Source: a virus
Strand: one strand, 5' to 3'
DNA: 33,588 nucleotides
Virus record (IMG/VR): IMGVR_UViG_3300027782_000216
Coordinates: 1-33,588 of that record
The translations under genes and the position numbers were made by a program. The notes under the pieces were generated by a model that was not told the origin of the DNA, did not search any database, and saw nothing but the letters and a program-made list of their open reading frames with translations. Shown in pieces: positions 12,299 to 22,045 of this stretch (the stretch's first letter is position 1; each line of letters opens with the position of its first letter).

Positions 12299-13599
12299 TA
12301 TTGCCCTATAGCCCAAGGGCGGCATTTATGCCATTCCATAACAGGACTGAGCGTTGGTCTTGTTTAGTAGCACACCGTAGGGCAGGAAAGACCGTAGCGG
12401 CAATTAACGACTTAATTAAGCGAGCTATTACCCAGGGCAACAGATCGGCTCAATATGCCTACATTGCACCATTCCGTAGTCAAGCCAAGCGGGTGGCATG
12501 GGATTACCTCAAGTATTACGCCGCACCGGTGACCAAAACCACAAACGAATCTGACCTATCTGTTGAGTTAATAAATGGCGCAAAGATTATGTTATTTGGA
12601 TCGGACAATGCCGATGCCATGCGGGGATTGGGATTTAACGGCGTTTACCTTGATGAATACGGCGACTTTAAGCCTAGCGTTTGGGGTAACGTAATACGCC
12701 CTACATTGTCAGACCGGTTGGGTTGGGCGGTGTTTGGTGGTACGCCAAAGGGCAAAAACCAATTTCATGACATCTACAAGGTAAGCCAAGTAGTGCCGGA
12801 TTGGTTTCTGTTAAGGCTACCTGCCTCGGTTTCTAAGCTATTGCCCGACTCGGAATTGCAAGCGGCGCAATCACAATTAAGCCAAGACCAATACGACCAA
12901 GAATATGAATGTAGCTTTGATGCGGCTATTCTTGGGGCGTTTTATGGTCAAGAGATGCGCCAAGCGCAAGATGAGGGCAGGATTCGTGAGCTACCCTTTG
13001 AGCCTGAGTCACCTGTTTACACCGCTTGGGACTTGGGTTATCGGGACGACACCGCTATTTGGTGGTATCAAGTTGTCAGGGGCGAAGTTAGGGTAATGGA
13101 CTATTACGCCGTGTCAGGGGCAAGCATTGAGGAAATAGCCAATGCGGTTAACGCCAAAGGCTACCGATATACCCGCCATTACCTACCGCATGACGCAAGG
13201 GCTAAAACGCTTGCATCGGGGGGTAAGTCTATTGTTGAGCAATTGGCTGCACACCTTGGCGGCATGAGCAAGTTAGCCATCGTGCCTGAAATTGGCATCC
13301 AAGACGGCATCCAAGCCGTGCGGATGATTTTGCCAAACTGTTATTTTGACTCTAGATGCGATGAGGGATTGGAAGCGTTAAGGCAATATCAGCGGGAATA
13401 TGATGAAGATAAGAAAACTTTTCGCCAAACTCCTCGCCATGACTGGTGCTCACACCCCGCAGATGCGTTTAGAATGCTTGCAGTAGCCTATAGACAAGAG
13501 GCAAAAGATCAAACACCGCCCAAGGGCAAGACCCTGCAAACCATCACACTTGATGAGCTGTGGGACTACGAGATACAACATAAAGAGGAGCGTATATGA
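12280..13599 (+). CDS. terL: Terminase large subunit
   Basis: This 439-residue protein is the packaging motor. The ATPase has Walker A AHRRAGKT (residues 31-38) and Walker B VYLDE (122-126; Asp125, Glu126). The RNase H-like nuclease begins at AWDLGYRDD (Asp251, Asp257), with later acidic residues around HDAR and HPADAFRM. The length is normal for phages with a compact TerL. It overlaps the small subunit by 19 bases and the next gene by four (ATGA). Confidence 0.95.
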   Translation: MGRREVILPYSPRAAFMPFHNRTERWSCLVAHRRAGKTVAAINDLIKRAITQGNRSAQYAYIAPFRSQAKRVAWDYLKYYAAPVTKTTNESDLSVELINGAKIMLFGSDNADAMRGLGFNGVYLDEYGDFKPSVWGNVIRPTLSDRLGWAVFGGTPKGKNQFHDIYKVSQVVPDWFLLRLPASVSKLLPDSELQAAQSQLSQDQYDQEYECSFDAAILGAFYGQEMRQAQDEGRIRELPFEPESPVYTAWDLGYRDDTAIWWYQVVRGEVRVMDYYAVSGASIEEIANAVNAKGYRYTRHYLPHDARAKTLASGGKSIVEQLAAHLGGMSKLAIVPEIGIQDGIQAVRMILPNCYFDSRCDEGLEALRQYQREYDEDKKTFRQTPRHDWCSHPADAFRMLAVAYRQEAKDQTPPKGKTLQTITLDELWDYEIQHKEERI

Positions 13600-13871
13600 G
13601 CCAGCCAGTAGCAGAAGTAGGTGCATATAAAAACATGACGGCATCAGGGGCAGTTACCACAGGCCCATGCCAATTGATTGGTTTCTACGTTAATAACACT
13701 ACCGCAGGCACAATGGTGTTAACTGATGGAGGCTCGGGCGGCACGGTTGTTTCGGGCACGATTACGCCAGCAGCAGGGTTTCACCGATTCCCCGCAAACA
13801 TTGGTACAAGCCTTTATTTCACTGAGGGTAATGTGCTTGATGTGACATTCTTCTTTGCCAGCGGTAACTGA
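13596..13871 (+). CDS. Small beta-rich virion protein candidate
   Basis: This 91-residue protein has no helix-forming stretch. It reads MTASGAVTTGPCQLIGFYVNN, then TMVLTDGGSGGTVVSG and RFPANIGTSLYFTEG, a beta-sandwich-like pattern seen in small decoration or head proteins. It lies between terminase and portal. The GAGGAG site six bases before the ATG is the best in this operon, so it is probably made in large amounts. The function is not known. Confidence 0.7.
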   Translation: MSQPVAEVGAYKNMTASGAVTTGPCQLIGFYVNNTTAGTMVLTDGGSGGTVVSGTITPAAGFHRFPANIGTSLYFTEGNVLDVTFFFASGN

Positions 13872-13873
13872 TC

Positions 13874-16177
13874 ATGTACGATGAAACCGGCGCATATGAG
13901 GGCGAGGACGCTGGCCCTTATTGGCACGATCAAATTGAAACCGCAATCAAGATATTTGATAAGTGGGAAAAGCGTGGTCAAAAGGTTGTCAAGCGTTATC
14001 GGGATGAGCGTGATGCGATAGAGATGCCAAGGATGAAGTTCAACATCCTTTGGTCAAACATTCAAGTGCTTTACCCCGCCTTATATGGTCGCCAAGCCAA
14101 GCCCGAGGTTTCACGCCGCTACATGGATCAAGACCCTGTGGGTCGCCTTGCATCCACCATGCTTGAGCGTGTCATGGAATATGAAACCACCCAATTCGGT
14201 GACTTTGATGCGGCAATGAGTGGGGCGGTGCAAGACCGATTGTTGCCTGGTCGAGGCACGGCATGGATTCGCTATGAGCCTGTCATTGTCAATGATCGAC
14301 CGAATGAAGATGACGTTTTAGATGAGACTGAAGAATCTCAGGTATATAACACCGTAGAAGACCCAACTGAGCGCATTGATGCGGCTCACAGCCCAATTGA
14401 TTACGTCTACTGGGCTGACTTCTTGCATTCACCGGCTCGGACATGGGACGAAGTTTGGTGGGTAGCCCGTGCCGTATACATGACCAAAGAAGAGGGCGTA
14501 GAGCGCTTTGGGGACGTATTTAAAAACGTCAGCCTGACTAGCTCTAACACCGACATGGACGGTAAGAATCCCATGACCGCCAAGATGACCTATGACAAAA
14601 AGGCGATGGTCTATGAGATTTGGAATAAGCGCACGGCAAAGGTTTGTTGGATTGCCAAAGGTTATCCACAAGCATTAGATGAGAGGGATGACCCGTTAGA
14701 GCTTGAAGAATTCTTCCCATGCCCCAAGCCGTTGATGGCAACCACCACCACCGGCACAATGATCCCCGTCCCCGACTATTGCGAGTACGAAGATCAGGCA
14801 CAAGAACTAGATAACTTAACGCAGCGCATTTACTTGCTGACTAAAGCCTGTAAAGCTGTGGGCGTGTTTAATGCCGAGTTTAAAGAGTTAGCTCGGATGT
14901 TTAGCGAGGGCGTAGATAACAAGCTATTCCCTGTGACCGCATGGGCGGCAATGTCGGAAAAAGGCGGTTTAAAAGGCGCTATCGACATGATGGACACCTC
15001 GCAGATCATTATTACCTTGCGCGAGTTGTATGCGGCAAGGGAGCAAGTTAAGCAGTCGATTTACGAAATCATGGGCATATCGGACATCTTGCGTGGATCG
15101 TCCAAAGCCCAAGAAACGCTTGGTGCTCAACAACTTAAAGCCAACTTTGGTAGCTTGAGGTTAAAGAGTAGCCAAGGCGATGTGGCTAAATTTGCTACCG
15201 ACATTTTCAAGCTCAAGGCGCAAGTTATATGTAAGTTTTACCCGCCCGAGTTAATTGTTGAAATGTCGGGTGTAATGAACACGCCGGATGGTCAAGACCC
15301 GCAGATGTTGCAAGCGGCGTTGCAAATGTTGTCTAACAGCACCATACGCGACTTTCACATTGCGGTTGAGGCTGACAGTTTGGCTCAGATTGATGAGCAG
15401 GCAGAAAAGCAAGGCGCACAAGAGGCAATAGGAGCTATCGGTGCATTCTTGCGTGAGGCAATCCCTATGGTTACCCAAGCGCCCGACACGTTGCCTATGG
15501 TTTCCGAAATGCTATTGTTCTTGGTGCGCCGATACAGGGCAGGTCGTAGTTTAGAAAGCGCAGTAGAAAAGGCTATGAAAGCCTTGCAAGATAAAGCAGA
15601 TGCGGCTAAACAACAACCGCCAAGCCCACCGCCTGAGATGATCCAAATGCAAGCAGATCAACAAGCTGAGCAGATGCGGATGCAGGCACAAGCGCAAACT
15701 GAACAGATGAAGATGCAAGCGCAGGCTCAAATTGAGCAAGGCAAAGCACAGCTTGAAATGCAAATGCAACAAGCCAAAACGCAAGCTGAAATGCAATTGG
15801 CGCAAATGAAAGCGGATTTTGAAACCGCTAAACAAAACAACGAACTTCAAATTAAAGCCCGAGAAATGGCTGGAAAGGAAGAATATGAACGATGGAAAGC
15901 AGAACTTGATGCAGCAACTAAGATCATGGTGGCAAGGATTGGTAGCAACCCTGGTGTCGATTTACCAGTTGTTGAAGCAGCGGCTGCACAAATAACCAAC
16001 GAGCTAGGCGGCACAATTGTGCAAGCAATGGACAAAATAACCGCCTTGCATGACAACATGGCAAACCTACATGGCGAATCAATGCAAAACATTGGCGCTG
16101 CCATGCAAAGGCTTAACGCACCCAAGAAAGTTATCAGGGGTGCTGATGGCTTAGTAATTGGCGTGGAGATAGCATGA
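13874..16177 (+). CDS. Portal protein
   Basis: This 767-residue protein occupies the place right after terminase. The N-terminus reads YWHDQIETAIKIFDKWEKRG, then RMKFNILWSNIQVLYPALYG, a pattern of P22-type portals. Core blocks include QDRLLPGRGTAWIRYEP, VYWADFLHSPARTW and IYEIMGISDILRGSSKAQETLGAQQ. Residues about 585-680 form a Gln/Met/Ala coiled coil (QAEQMRMQAQAQTEQMKM), as in the barrel/crown of long portals. It forms the dodecameric entrance of the head. It overlaps the next start by ATGA. Confidence 0.9.
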   Translation: MYDETGAYEGEDAGPYWHDQIETAIKIFDKWEKRGQKVVKRYRDERDAIEMPRMKFNILWSNIQVLYPALYGRQAKPEVSRRYMDQDPVGRLASTMLERVMEYETTQFGDFDAAMSGAVQDRLLPGRGTAWIRYEPVIVNDRPNEDDVLDETEESQVYNTVEDPTERIDAAHSPIDYVYWADFLHSPARTWDEVWWVARAVYMTKEEGVERFGDVFKNVSLTSSNTDMDGKNPMTAKMTYDKKAMVYEIWNKRTAKVCWIAKGYPQALDERDDPLELEEFFPCPKPLMATTTTGTMIPVPDYCEYEDQAQELDNLTQRIYLLTKACKAVGVFNAEFKELARMFSEGVDNKLFPVTAWAAMSEKGGLKGAIDMMDTSQIIITLRELYAAREQVKQSIYEIMGISDILRGSSKAQETLGAQQLKANFGSLRLKSSQGDVAKFATDIFKLKAQVICKFYPPELIVEMSGVMNTPDGQDPQMLQAALQMLSNSTIRDFHIAVEADSLAQIDEQAEKQGAQEAIGAIGAFLREAIPMVTQAPDTLPMVSEMLLFLVRRYRAGRSLESAVEKAMKALQDKADAAKQQPPSPPPEMIQMQADQQAEQMRMQAQAQTEQMKMQAQAQIEQGKAQLEMQMQQAKTQAEMQLAQMKADFETAKQNNELQIKAREMAGKEEYERWKAELDAATKIMVARIGSNPGVDLPVVEAAAAQITNELGGTIVQAMDKITALHDNMANLHGESMQNIGAAMQRLNAPKKVIRGADGLVIGVEIA

Positions 16178-16992
16178 GCCTTGTTTTAGCTGATCGGGTT
16201 AGACAGACCACCACTTCCACAGGTACTGGAACGATCACGCTAGACGGCTCTGTTGATGGGTTTCAGTCATTTTCGGTAATTGGCAATAACAATACGACCT
16301 ATTACACGATTTCAGGCGGTACGCAATGGGAAGTTGGGATTGGGACTTACTTTAGCGGTACGTTGGCTAGAACAACCATAATCTCTTCATCAACAGGCTC
16401 AATACTTAATCTTGCGGCAGGTGCAAAGGATGTGTTTGTCAGCTACCCTGCTGAAAAATCGGTTAATCAAGATGCCAATAACCGTGTTTTGATACCTTAC
16501 ACATCAGGCACAACCAATGTTGGCTCTTTAAATGTTGGTGACGCAACTTTACACACCGATTCAGGGGTAATAGCAGGATTTACGGCAAGTGAGCCTTTAT
16601 ACCTTTACACAAGCCTGCAAAACACAAGCGCCAGCAATACAAGTTATGCAAGCTATGCTGTTAATGACGGCGGTCATACGGCTTACAGCGAACTTGGAAT
16701 AAATAACGCAAATTACAGTTACGCGGCTGCTGGGTATCCAAACAATGGATTTTCTTTACCTTTAGCAAGTTTTGTCGAATCGTATGGTGGCCCATTGGTT
16801 ATGGGTAGTTGGGACAACCAAAAGATTAGTTTTATCATCAATGGCGCAATTAGCACAACAGACGCTGTAACCATTAACACCAATGGATCGGTAGCGTTTA
16901 ATGGTCAAGTGGGTACTGCGGGACAGGTTTTGCAATCCAATGCTACATCTGCCCCGACTTGGGTTGATGCCGCCGCTAAATGGGGGGCGTAA
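16174..16992 (+). CDS. Fibre-like virion protein between portal and scaffold
   Basis: This 272-residue, Ser/Thr/Asn-rich protein starts MSLVLADRVRQTTTSTGTGT and looks beta-structured throughout. Near its end, GQVLQSNATSAPTWV mirrors GQFLQSNGASAPTWV in the tail fibre gene (32190-33587). That motif marks the end of the shaft in many fibre proteins. A head fibre, head decoration or second receptor-binding protein are the choices. It starts with ATGA overlap to the portal gene, so it is part of the same operon. Confidence 0.7.
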   Translation: MSLVLADRVRQTTTSTGTGTITLDGSVDGFQSFSVIGNNNTTYYTISGGTQWEVGIGTYFSGTLARTTIISSSTGSILNLAAGAKDVFVSYPAEKSVNQDANNRVLIPYTSGTTNVGSLNVGDATLHTDSGVIAGFTASEPLYLYTSLQNTSASNTSYASYAVNDGGHTAYSELGINNANYSYAAAGYPNNGFSLPLASFVESYGGPLVMGSWDNQKISFIINGAISTTDAVTINTNGSVAFNGQVGTAGQVLQSNATSAPTWVDAAAKWGA

Positions 16993-17355
16993 GTGTTTGG
17001 TATATCAGCTTTTTGTCAAACGGCTTTTGCAAGCATTTCCGCCACCGCAGCGCCTATACCTGTTGAAATCCCTTTAGGTGGTCACTTTGGCTTTGACGAA
17101 AAGAAGCGTGATGAATTATGGGCTAAAGACCAAAAGCTAGAAGCACAGCGTAAGCTAAAACTGCAAGAGGCATTGTTTGGTTTACCGCCCGAGGTAAGGG
17201 AAGAGATCACTTCAGCACCCGCGCAAACAATAGAGGTTGCGGCTAGAAAACAAATTGATTATGATTCGTTAATGCAAAAGGTCAAAGACCTTGAAATGCG
17301 TGTTAAGCGAAAACGTGATGAAGAAGAAGTCGCAATGCTTTTGGAGTTAATGTGA
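16993..17355 (+). CDS. Small structural-region protein, GTG start
   Basis: This 120-residue protein begins FGISAFCQTAFASIS, a short motif common at the start of small phage proteins in the head operon. A Pro-rich link and a highly charged helix follow (KKRDELWAKDQKLEAQRKLKL), then MQKVKDLEMRVKRKRDEEEV, a probable coiled coil. The GTG directly follows the TAA of the fibre-like gene, and the stop overlaps the next GTG. It may assist assembly. The function is unknown. Confidence 0.7.
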   Translation: MFGISAFCQTAFASISATAAPIPVEIPLGGHFGFDEKKRDELWAKDQKLEAQRKLKLQEALFGLPPEVREEITSAPAQTIEVAARKQIDYDSLMQKVKDLEMRVKRKRDEEEVAMLLELM

Positions 17356-17780
17356 AAAGAACTTGGGTTTATCCATCAGACGGCAGCGAAGCCTATGAGG
17401 TTACAAGGGGTGAGTACCGAGACGAAGCGATGGCCTCGGTAAGAGGTGACATTGCGCCTTTCATGTCGCCCGATGGTGTAATGATTGAGGGCAGAAAGCA
17501 ATGGCGTGAGCACCTCAAGCGCACCGATACCATAGAGATGGGGCATTCGGACGTTAAGTATGCACAGCAAGAGTGGAACAAGAAGAAAGAAGCGCACCGA
17601 GACCGATTGCGTGGTCAACTGGCTACAGTGCAAGAGTTTGATCGACCAGGCGCACCGATTGCACCTGTTAAGATGTCTAACCTTAACGTAGAGATGGCAA
17701 ACCGGCTACACAACCGCCCGATGCCCGAGCGTAAAGAAATGATTAAAATGACTTTGGAACAAATGAAAAGGATGAAGTGA
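17352..17780 (+). CDS. Hypothetical head-operon protein, GTG start
   Basis: This 142-residue protein starts (M)KRTWVYPSDGSEAYEVTRGEY. It is basic and helical, with the segments FMSPDGVMIEGRKQWREHLK and YAQQEWNKKKEAHRDRLRGQL, and ends NRLHNRPMPERKEMIKMTLEQMK. The GTG overlaps the previous stop (GTGA) and its last base is the first of the scaffold ATG. Proteins of this size before the scaffold in related phages have no assigned function. Confidence 0.7.
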   Translation: MKRTWVYPSDGSEAYEVTRGEYRDEAMASVRGDIAPFMSPDGVMIEGRKQWREHLKRTDTIEMGHSDVKYAQQEWNKKKEAHRDRLRGQLATVQEFDRPGAPIAPVKMSNLNVEMANRLHNRPMPERKEMIKMTLEQMKRMK

Positions 17781-18832
17781 TGGAAAACGAAGTTGTCGCA
17801 CCCGACACAGTAGAAACACCAGCACCCGAAACCCAAGCGGTAGAAGCGCCCCAAACGGCAGCAGAGCCGCAAAGCCGAGCCGATACCATTCGTGAGGCAT
17901 TAACCAAAGCACCGACAAACCGTGGCAAACACGCCGCTACCCAGCCCCGAGAGGGGGGGAAGTTTGCTCCTAAGTTTCCAACCGACCAAACTCAAGCCCC
18001 CCAAATGGCTGAAAAGCCAAGGGCGGAAATGCCCAAAAGCCTACGCCTTGAGCTAAAAGAGCACTGGGAAAAAGCACCGGCAGAACTACAGCAAGCATTT
18101 GCCCAACGGGATGCCGATTACGAAAAGGGCATTAGCACCTACAAACAAAGGGATGCCGAGGCTCGGGCAATTACCGAGTTATTTCAACCCTATGAGTGGA
18201 TGCTAAGAAACGAGAACGCTACTCCGTCAACGGCGATTGGCCCATTGCTCCAAACGGCGGCATTGCTAAGAACAGGCACACCGCAACAAAAGTCGCAAGC
18301 GGTAGCGCAAATGATTCAAAAGTTTCAAATCCCTTTGGATCAAGTGGCTGCTTACTTTGGCGGCGAAGCACCACCGCAACAAGATTCGCACTACAATCAA
18401 TTGGCGCAACAAGTACAACAGCTAACGGCACACATCACGCAAAGCCAGTACGAAGCGCAGAAACAGAATGAAAACCGAGCACTCTCGGTAATCCAGCAGT
18501 TTGCAGGCGACCCCGCAAACGCACACTTTGAGGCAGTCCAAGATCGTATGTTGTCGCTTCTCCAAGCGCCACAGGTTCTAGGGGACATTAGTCATATGTC
18601 TGAACGCGAGAAATTGCAAGTGGCATATGACACCGCCGTAAGGCTTGATCCACAGTTGGCGCAAGGTTTATATGCTCAACAGCAACAAAACTATGCCACG
18701 CAAAATCAAGTTCAGAAAGCAAAACAAGCGGCTGTGCAAGTAAGGGGAGCGCCTGGCGCTGCCATCTCGGGTGCAGTCAATCAAACTGATCGCCGAGCCG
18801 TCATTGCCAATGCGCTGCGGCAGGTGAATTAA
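17780..18832 (+). CDS. Scaffolding protein
   Basis: This 350-residue protein lies directly before the major capsid gene. It has a Pro/Ala/Thr-rich start (PDTVETPAPETQAVEAPQ) and then basic and helical parts (RLELKEHWEKAPAELQQAFAQRDADYE). The middle is Gln-rich (QQVQQLTAHITQSQYEAQKQ) and the helical C-terminus reads RRAVIANALRQV. It would direct procapsid assembly and then be lost. A GTG at 17777 is possible, but the ATG at 17780 is better spaced from AAGGATG. Confidence 0.85.
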   Translation: MENEVVAPDTVETPAPETQAVEAPQTAAEPQSRADTIREALTKAPTNRGKHAATQPREGGKFAPKFPTDQTQAPQMAEKPRAEMPKSLRLELKEHWEKAPAELQQAFAQRDADYEKGISTYKQRDAEARAITELFQPYEWMLRNENATPSTAIGPLLQTAALLRTGTPQQKSQAVAQMIQKFQIPLDQVAAYFGGEAPPQQDSHYNQLAQQVQQLTAHITQSQYEAQKQNENRALSVIQQFAGDPANAHFEAVQDRMLSLLQAPQVLGDISHMSEREKLQVAYDTAVRLDPQLAQGLYAQQQQNYATQNQVQKAKQAAVQVRGAPGAAISGAVNQTDRRAVIANALRQVN

Positions 18833-18845
18833 AAAGGAGTAAATC

Positions 18846-19826
18846 ATGGCATACGCCAATAGTAATTACTCAGACGTTTTAGCAACCACCATTGAGTCAC
18901 GCTCCGGCATCGTTGCCGATAACGTGACCAAAAACAATGCGTTGTTGACTCGCCTGCGTGAGAAAGGCCGTTACAAGCCTTTCACCGGTGGTTCGACCAT
19001 TCTGCAAGAATTGTCATTCCAAGCAAACTCAACCGCTATGTACTACTCGGGCGCTGAAGTCTTAGACATTAGCCCTGCGGACGTTATCTCTGCGGCTCAG
19101 TTCCCTATCAAACAAGCAGCGGTGGCAGTTACCATTAATGGCTTGGAGATGCTCCAAAACAGCGGCGAAGAGCAGATCATTGATTTGTTTGACGCACGTT
19201 TGGACGTTGCCGAGGCATCAATTGAGAACTTGATCTCTACTGGTATTTATTCGGACGGTACAGCCAACAACGGCAAGCAGATCACTGGTCTGCAAGCTAT
19301 GGTGGTTGCATCGCCCTCTACCGGTGTGGTCGGTGGTATTGACCGCGCTACATGGTCATTTTGGCGCAATCAGACTTTTGACTTCTCTACCGACTTGGGT
19401 GCATCCGCATCTAGCTCAAACATTCAGACCGGTTTTAACCGCCTGTATGCAAAGACAAGCCGTGGCTCTGATGTAGTCGATTTGATCTTGTTGGATAACA
19501 ACTTGTGGGGCTTCTTTATGTCCTCACTGCAAAACATTCAACGTTTCCCTGGCTCGAGCAAAATGGCCGAATTAGGCTTTGTTGCTTCCAAGTACATGAA
19601 TGCCGATGTAGTTCTTGACGGTGGTATCGGCGGTAATATTCCGACATCTACCGGTTATTTCTTGAACACGAAATACATTTTCTTCCGTCCTCACGCAAAT
19701 CGTAACTTTGTTCCGATTGGTGATGAGCGTATGTCCACCAACCAAGATGCCATCGTGCGCTTGATCGGATGGGCTGGCAATATGACCGCCTCGGGACTCC
19801 AGTTCCAAGGCGTGATGACTGAATAA
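18846..19826 (+). CDS. Major capsid protein (HK97-fold type)
   Basis: This 326-residue protein follows the scaffold and has a near-perfect AAAGGAG site. It starts MAYANSNYSDVLATTIESRS. Blocks such as RLREKGRYKPFTGGSTILQEL, QFPIKQAAVAVTINGLEMLQN and LLDNNLWGFFMSSLQNIQRF are typical of capsid proteins of this podovirus-like group. FRPHANRNFVPIGDE lies near the end. An HK97-like fold is inferred from order and pattern. The codon choice here (more CGT/CTG/ATC) differs from the neighbours, as expected for the most abundant protein. Confidence 0.9.
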   Translation: MAYANSNYSDVLATTIESRSGIVADNVTKNNALLTRLREKGRYKPFTGGSTILQELSFQANSTAMYYSGAEVLDISPADVISAAQFPIKQAAVAVTINGLEMLQNSGEEQIIDLFDARLDVAEASIENLISTGIYSDGTANNGKQITGLQAMVVASPSTGVVGGIDRATWSFWRNQTFDFSTDLGASASSSNIQTGFNRLYAKTSRGSDVVDLILLDNNLWGFFMSSLQNIQRFPGSSKMAELGFVASKYMNADVVLDGGIGGNIPTSTGYFLNTKYIFFRPHANRNFVPIGDERMSTNQDAIVRLIGWAGNMTASGLQFQGVMTE

Positions 19827-19838
19827 GGAGCAAATATC

Positions 19839-20372
19839 ATGGCAGATTACGTCACAGACGGCAAAATCGGCATTGACTTGACGGCTACTTATGCGTCAAC
19901 AAGTGCAGGCTCTACAACATTGTTCCCCGTTACCCCTGGTACTCGGGTGAACACCTCCAACAACGGCGTGTATATGTTTGTACGAGCCGAATCCACCATC
20001 AACGCATTTGATGCGGTGATTATGAGCACTTACGCAGATTCAGCGAGCACCACTCCTGTAACCCGTGCCGTGCCTGTAACCACCACAAACGCTAAAGATT
20101 TGGGTTTCAACATGGTTGGCTTTGCACAAACCGCTATTGCCTCTAGCTATTACGGCTGGGTTGGCTTAAACGGTACGCTTAGAGTTAACTTGCTGGTTTC
20201 TTGCCAGCCTAAAGTGCCTTTGTACACCACTTCCACCGCTGGTGCGTTAGATGACACAACCGTGTCGGCTGGCTTCATCCAAGGTATTGTGGCTAACACA
20301 TCAGCTACTTCTGCATCAGCACCATTCTGTATGGTCAACAATGCAGGCTTGATCATGGTTGGCGCAGGCTAA
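19839..20372 (+). CDS. Capsid decoration or minor head protein
   Basis: This 177-residue protein has a TAAGGAG site and the same highly biased codon use as the capsid gene, so it is probably made in similar amounts. It is beta-rich (YVTDGKIGIDLTATYAST, then GVYMFVRAESTINAFDAVI and GTLRVNLLVSCQPKVPLYT). Decoration or head-stabilising proteins commonly follow the capsid gene, and a terminator follows this one. Confidence 0.75.
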   Translation: MADYVTDGKIGIDLTATYASTSAGSTTLFPVTPGTRVNTSNNGVYMFVRAESTINAFDAVIMSTYADSASTTPVTRAVPVTTTNAKDLGFNMVGFAQTAIASSYYGWVGLNGTLRVNLLVSCQPKVPLYTTSTAGALDDTTVSAGFIQGIVANTSATSASAPFCMVNNAGLIMVGAG

Positions 20373-20383
20373 TCAGAAACGAT

Positions 20384-20412
20384 GCCCCACTCAAAAGGTG
20401 GGGTGTCTTTTT
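20384..20412 (+). terminator. Intrinsic terminator after the capsid/decoration genes
   Basis: CCCCAC (20385-20390) pairs with GTGGGG (20398-20403) around a seven-base loop TCAAAAG, followed by GTCTTTTT. The next ATG begins two bases after the T run, so genes to the right are reached by readthrough or by a promoter inside the decoration gene. The effect would be high capsid and lower downstream expression. Confidence 0.8.
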
Positions 20413-20413
20413 A

Positions 20414-22045
20414 ATGAGTTCTTTACCTTTAAAAATTACTGGTAAATGTGTCGCAGAAGATGACATCTTATTTGCCAACATGGATGCGGCGATTGCTAGA
20501 GGTTACCCACAGGTTACAGAAGCGCAGGCAGCTAAGACCGGTGCAATCTTGTTGGTGGCAAGCGCCCCAAGCGTTAAAGGTCAGTTAGAGCTTATTAAAA
20601 AGATGAAAGCGGCAGGGTCGCCTATTGTGGCGATCAAGGGCGCACATGATTGGTTAATTGAAAACGGCGTAACACCTGATTACGCTTTAGCCATTGACCC
20701 GCAAGAGCACAGGATAGCGTTTTATAAACCGCAGCCATCTGTGCATTACATGATTGCAAGCCAGTGCCATCCAGCAATGTTTGACAACCTTGATGGGTAT
20801 CAAGTCACACTATGGCATCCATACGTTAAAAAGGGGCAAGACCGCCCTAAAAAGTCAATGTTGATAGGTGGGGGTACAACCTCGGGATTAAGGGCTATAT
20901 CGTTGTTTTACGTCCTTGGATACCGCCAGTTTGAGTTGTTTGGCTTTGACTCATGCAATGACGGCGAGTTACTCAGAGTTAACGGCGATGGGCTAAAAGA
21001 TGGCGATAAGTTAATTGAGGTCAAGATTGATCCTGATGGAGAAACCTTTGACTGCAATATGTCGATGGCTTTGCAGGCCGAGCACTTTCAAACTTATTAC
21101 GATTATTTGCCTGATGCCACGTTTAATGGGCATGGGCGAGGGTTAATCCAAGCCATCATCAAGAAGCGTGAGCAAAACATGATGGAGCTTGGGGGCATCA
21201 TTGATGGCAAAGGTGAGCTTAACGAGCGCACATCCTTTATTCATTGGGGTGACCATAATGCGGCAAGCTGGCGTTACCGAGCCAAAATTCCTGCGGGAGA
21301 TTGGGCAAGCCAAAACGATTTAACCGCTGACACCTTGATATTTGCTAAACCGCAAGCTAATGAGCTAATGGTTATGGCAAGAGCCAAAGCCCGAGGTGCT
21401 TGGGTGGTAGTGGATTTTTGTGATGACCATTTTGATTGGATGCACTACCAAGAAGCATTGCGCCTTGCGGATGCGGTAACTTGCTCCACCATTGAAATGG
21501 CAAAAAGAATTAAAGAGTTAGGGCGGGATGCTACTGTCATTTCCGACCCTTATGAGTACCCTGAGATGCCGCCGCATTGCAATGGGGTTAATTTGCTGTG
21601 GTATGGGCATCATGTCAACCGTGAGAGCCTGCAACGCATATTGCCCGATTTAGAGGGTTATCCCTTGCGGGTAGTGTCAAACTTTGATGGGGCAATTCCT
21701 TGGTCTAAAGAAACCATGTTGGAAGAATTTGCCCGAGCCGATATAGTGGTGATCCCTGCCACTGCTCCTTACAAGAGCGCAAACAGGGCAATTGAGGCAA
21801 TTCGGCAAGGGTGTTTTGTGGTTGCAGAGCCGCATCCAGCCTTGGAGGGTTTCCCGATTTACATCGGCAACATCAAAGAGGGCATCGAATGGACAAAACA
21901 GCAGAATATGAACGAACTTATATCCAAGGCGCAGAAGTTCGTGACGGCAGAATTCTCGCCTCAAACACTGATCGACAAGTGGAAGAAAGCTACGAAACGG
22001 CATACAACCTTGGATGCGGAAAAAAGAAATGGGACGGTTGGATAA
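20414..22045 (+). CDS. DUF115/MAF-like protein fused to a GT-B-like domain
   Basis: This 543-residue protein has two parts. Residues about 40-215 match DUF115 (the Rossmann domain of MAF flagellin glycosyltransferases): ILLVASAPSVKGQLELI, then GAHDWLIENGVTPDYALAID and MLIGGGTTSGLRAISLFYVLGY. Residues about 260-535 resemble a GT-B transferase: ADTLIFAKPQANELM, VVVDFCDDHFDW, ISDPYEYPEMPP, ARADIVVIPATAPYKSANRAIEAIRQGCFVV. The latter helix-loop is the donor-site pattern of GT4-like enzymes. It could add a sugar to a virion protein or modify a host surface glycan. The next gene starts inside its 3' end. Confidence 0.8.
   Translation: MSSLPLKITGKCVAEDDILFANMDAAIARGYPQVTEAQAAKTGAILLVASAPSVKGQLELIKKMKAAGSPIVAIKGAHDWLIENGVTPDYALAIDPQEHRIAFYKPQPSVHYMIASQCHPAMFDNLDGYQVTLWHPYVKKGQDRPKKSMLIGGGTTSGLRAISLFYVLGYRQFELFGFDSCNDGELLRVNGDGLKDGDKLIEVKIDPDGETFDCNMSMALQAEHFQTYYDYLPDATFNGHGRGLIQAIIKKREQNMMELGGIIDGKGELNERTSFIHWGDHNAASWRYRAKIPAGDWASQNDLTADTLIFAKPQANELMVMARAKARGAWVVVDFCDDHFDWMHYQEALRLADAVTCSTIEMAKRIKELGRDATVISDPYEYPEMPPHCNGVNLLWYGHHVNRESLQRILPDLEGYPLRVVSNFDGAIPWSKETMLEEFARADIVVIPATAPYKSANRAIEAIRQGCFVVAEPHPALEGFPIYIGNIKEGIEWTKQQNMNELISKAQKFVTAEFSPQTLIDKWKKATKRHTTLDAEKRNGTVG

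Noticed and set aside
20384-20412. Attachment site or tRNA remnant at the capsid terminator
   Set aside because: The sequence is a simple hairpin plus T run; no cloverleaf or conserved tRNA loop can be made.
21677-22003. Minus-strand 108-residue frame in the DUF115-GT gene
   Set aside because: It is Cys/Phe/Leu-rich, as expected for a shadow of the coding strand, and has no start signal.
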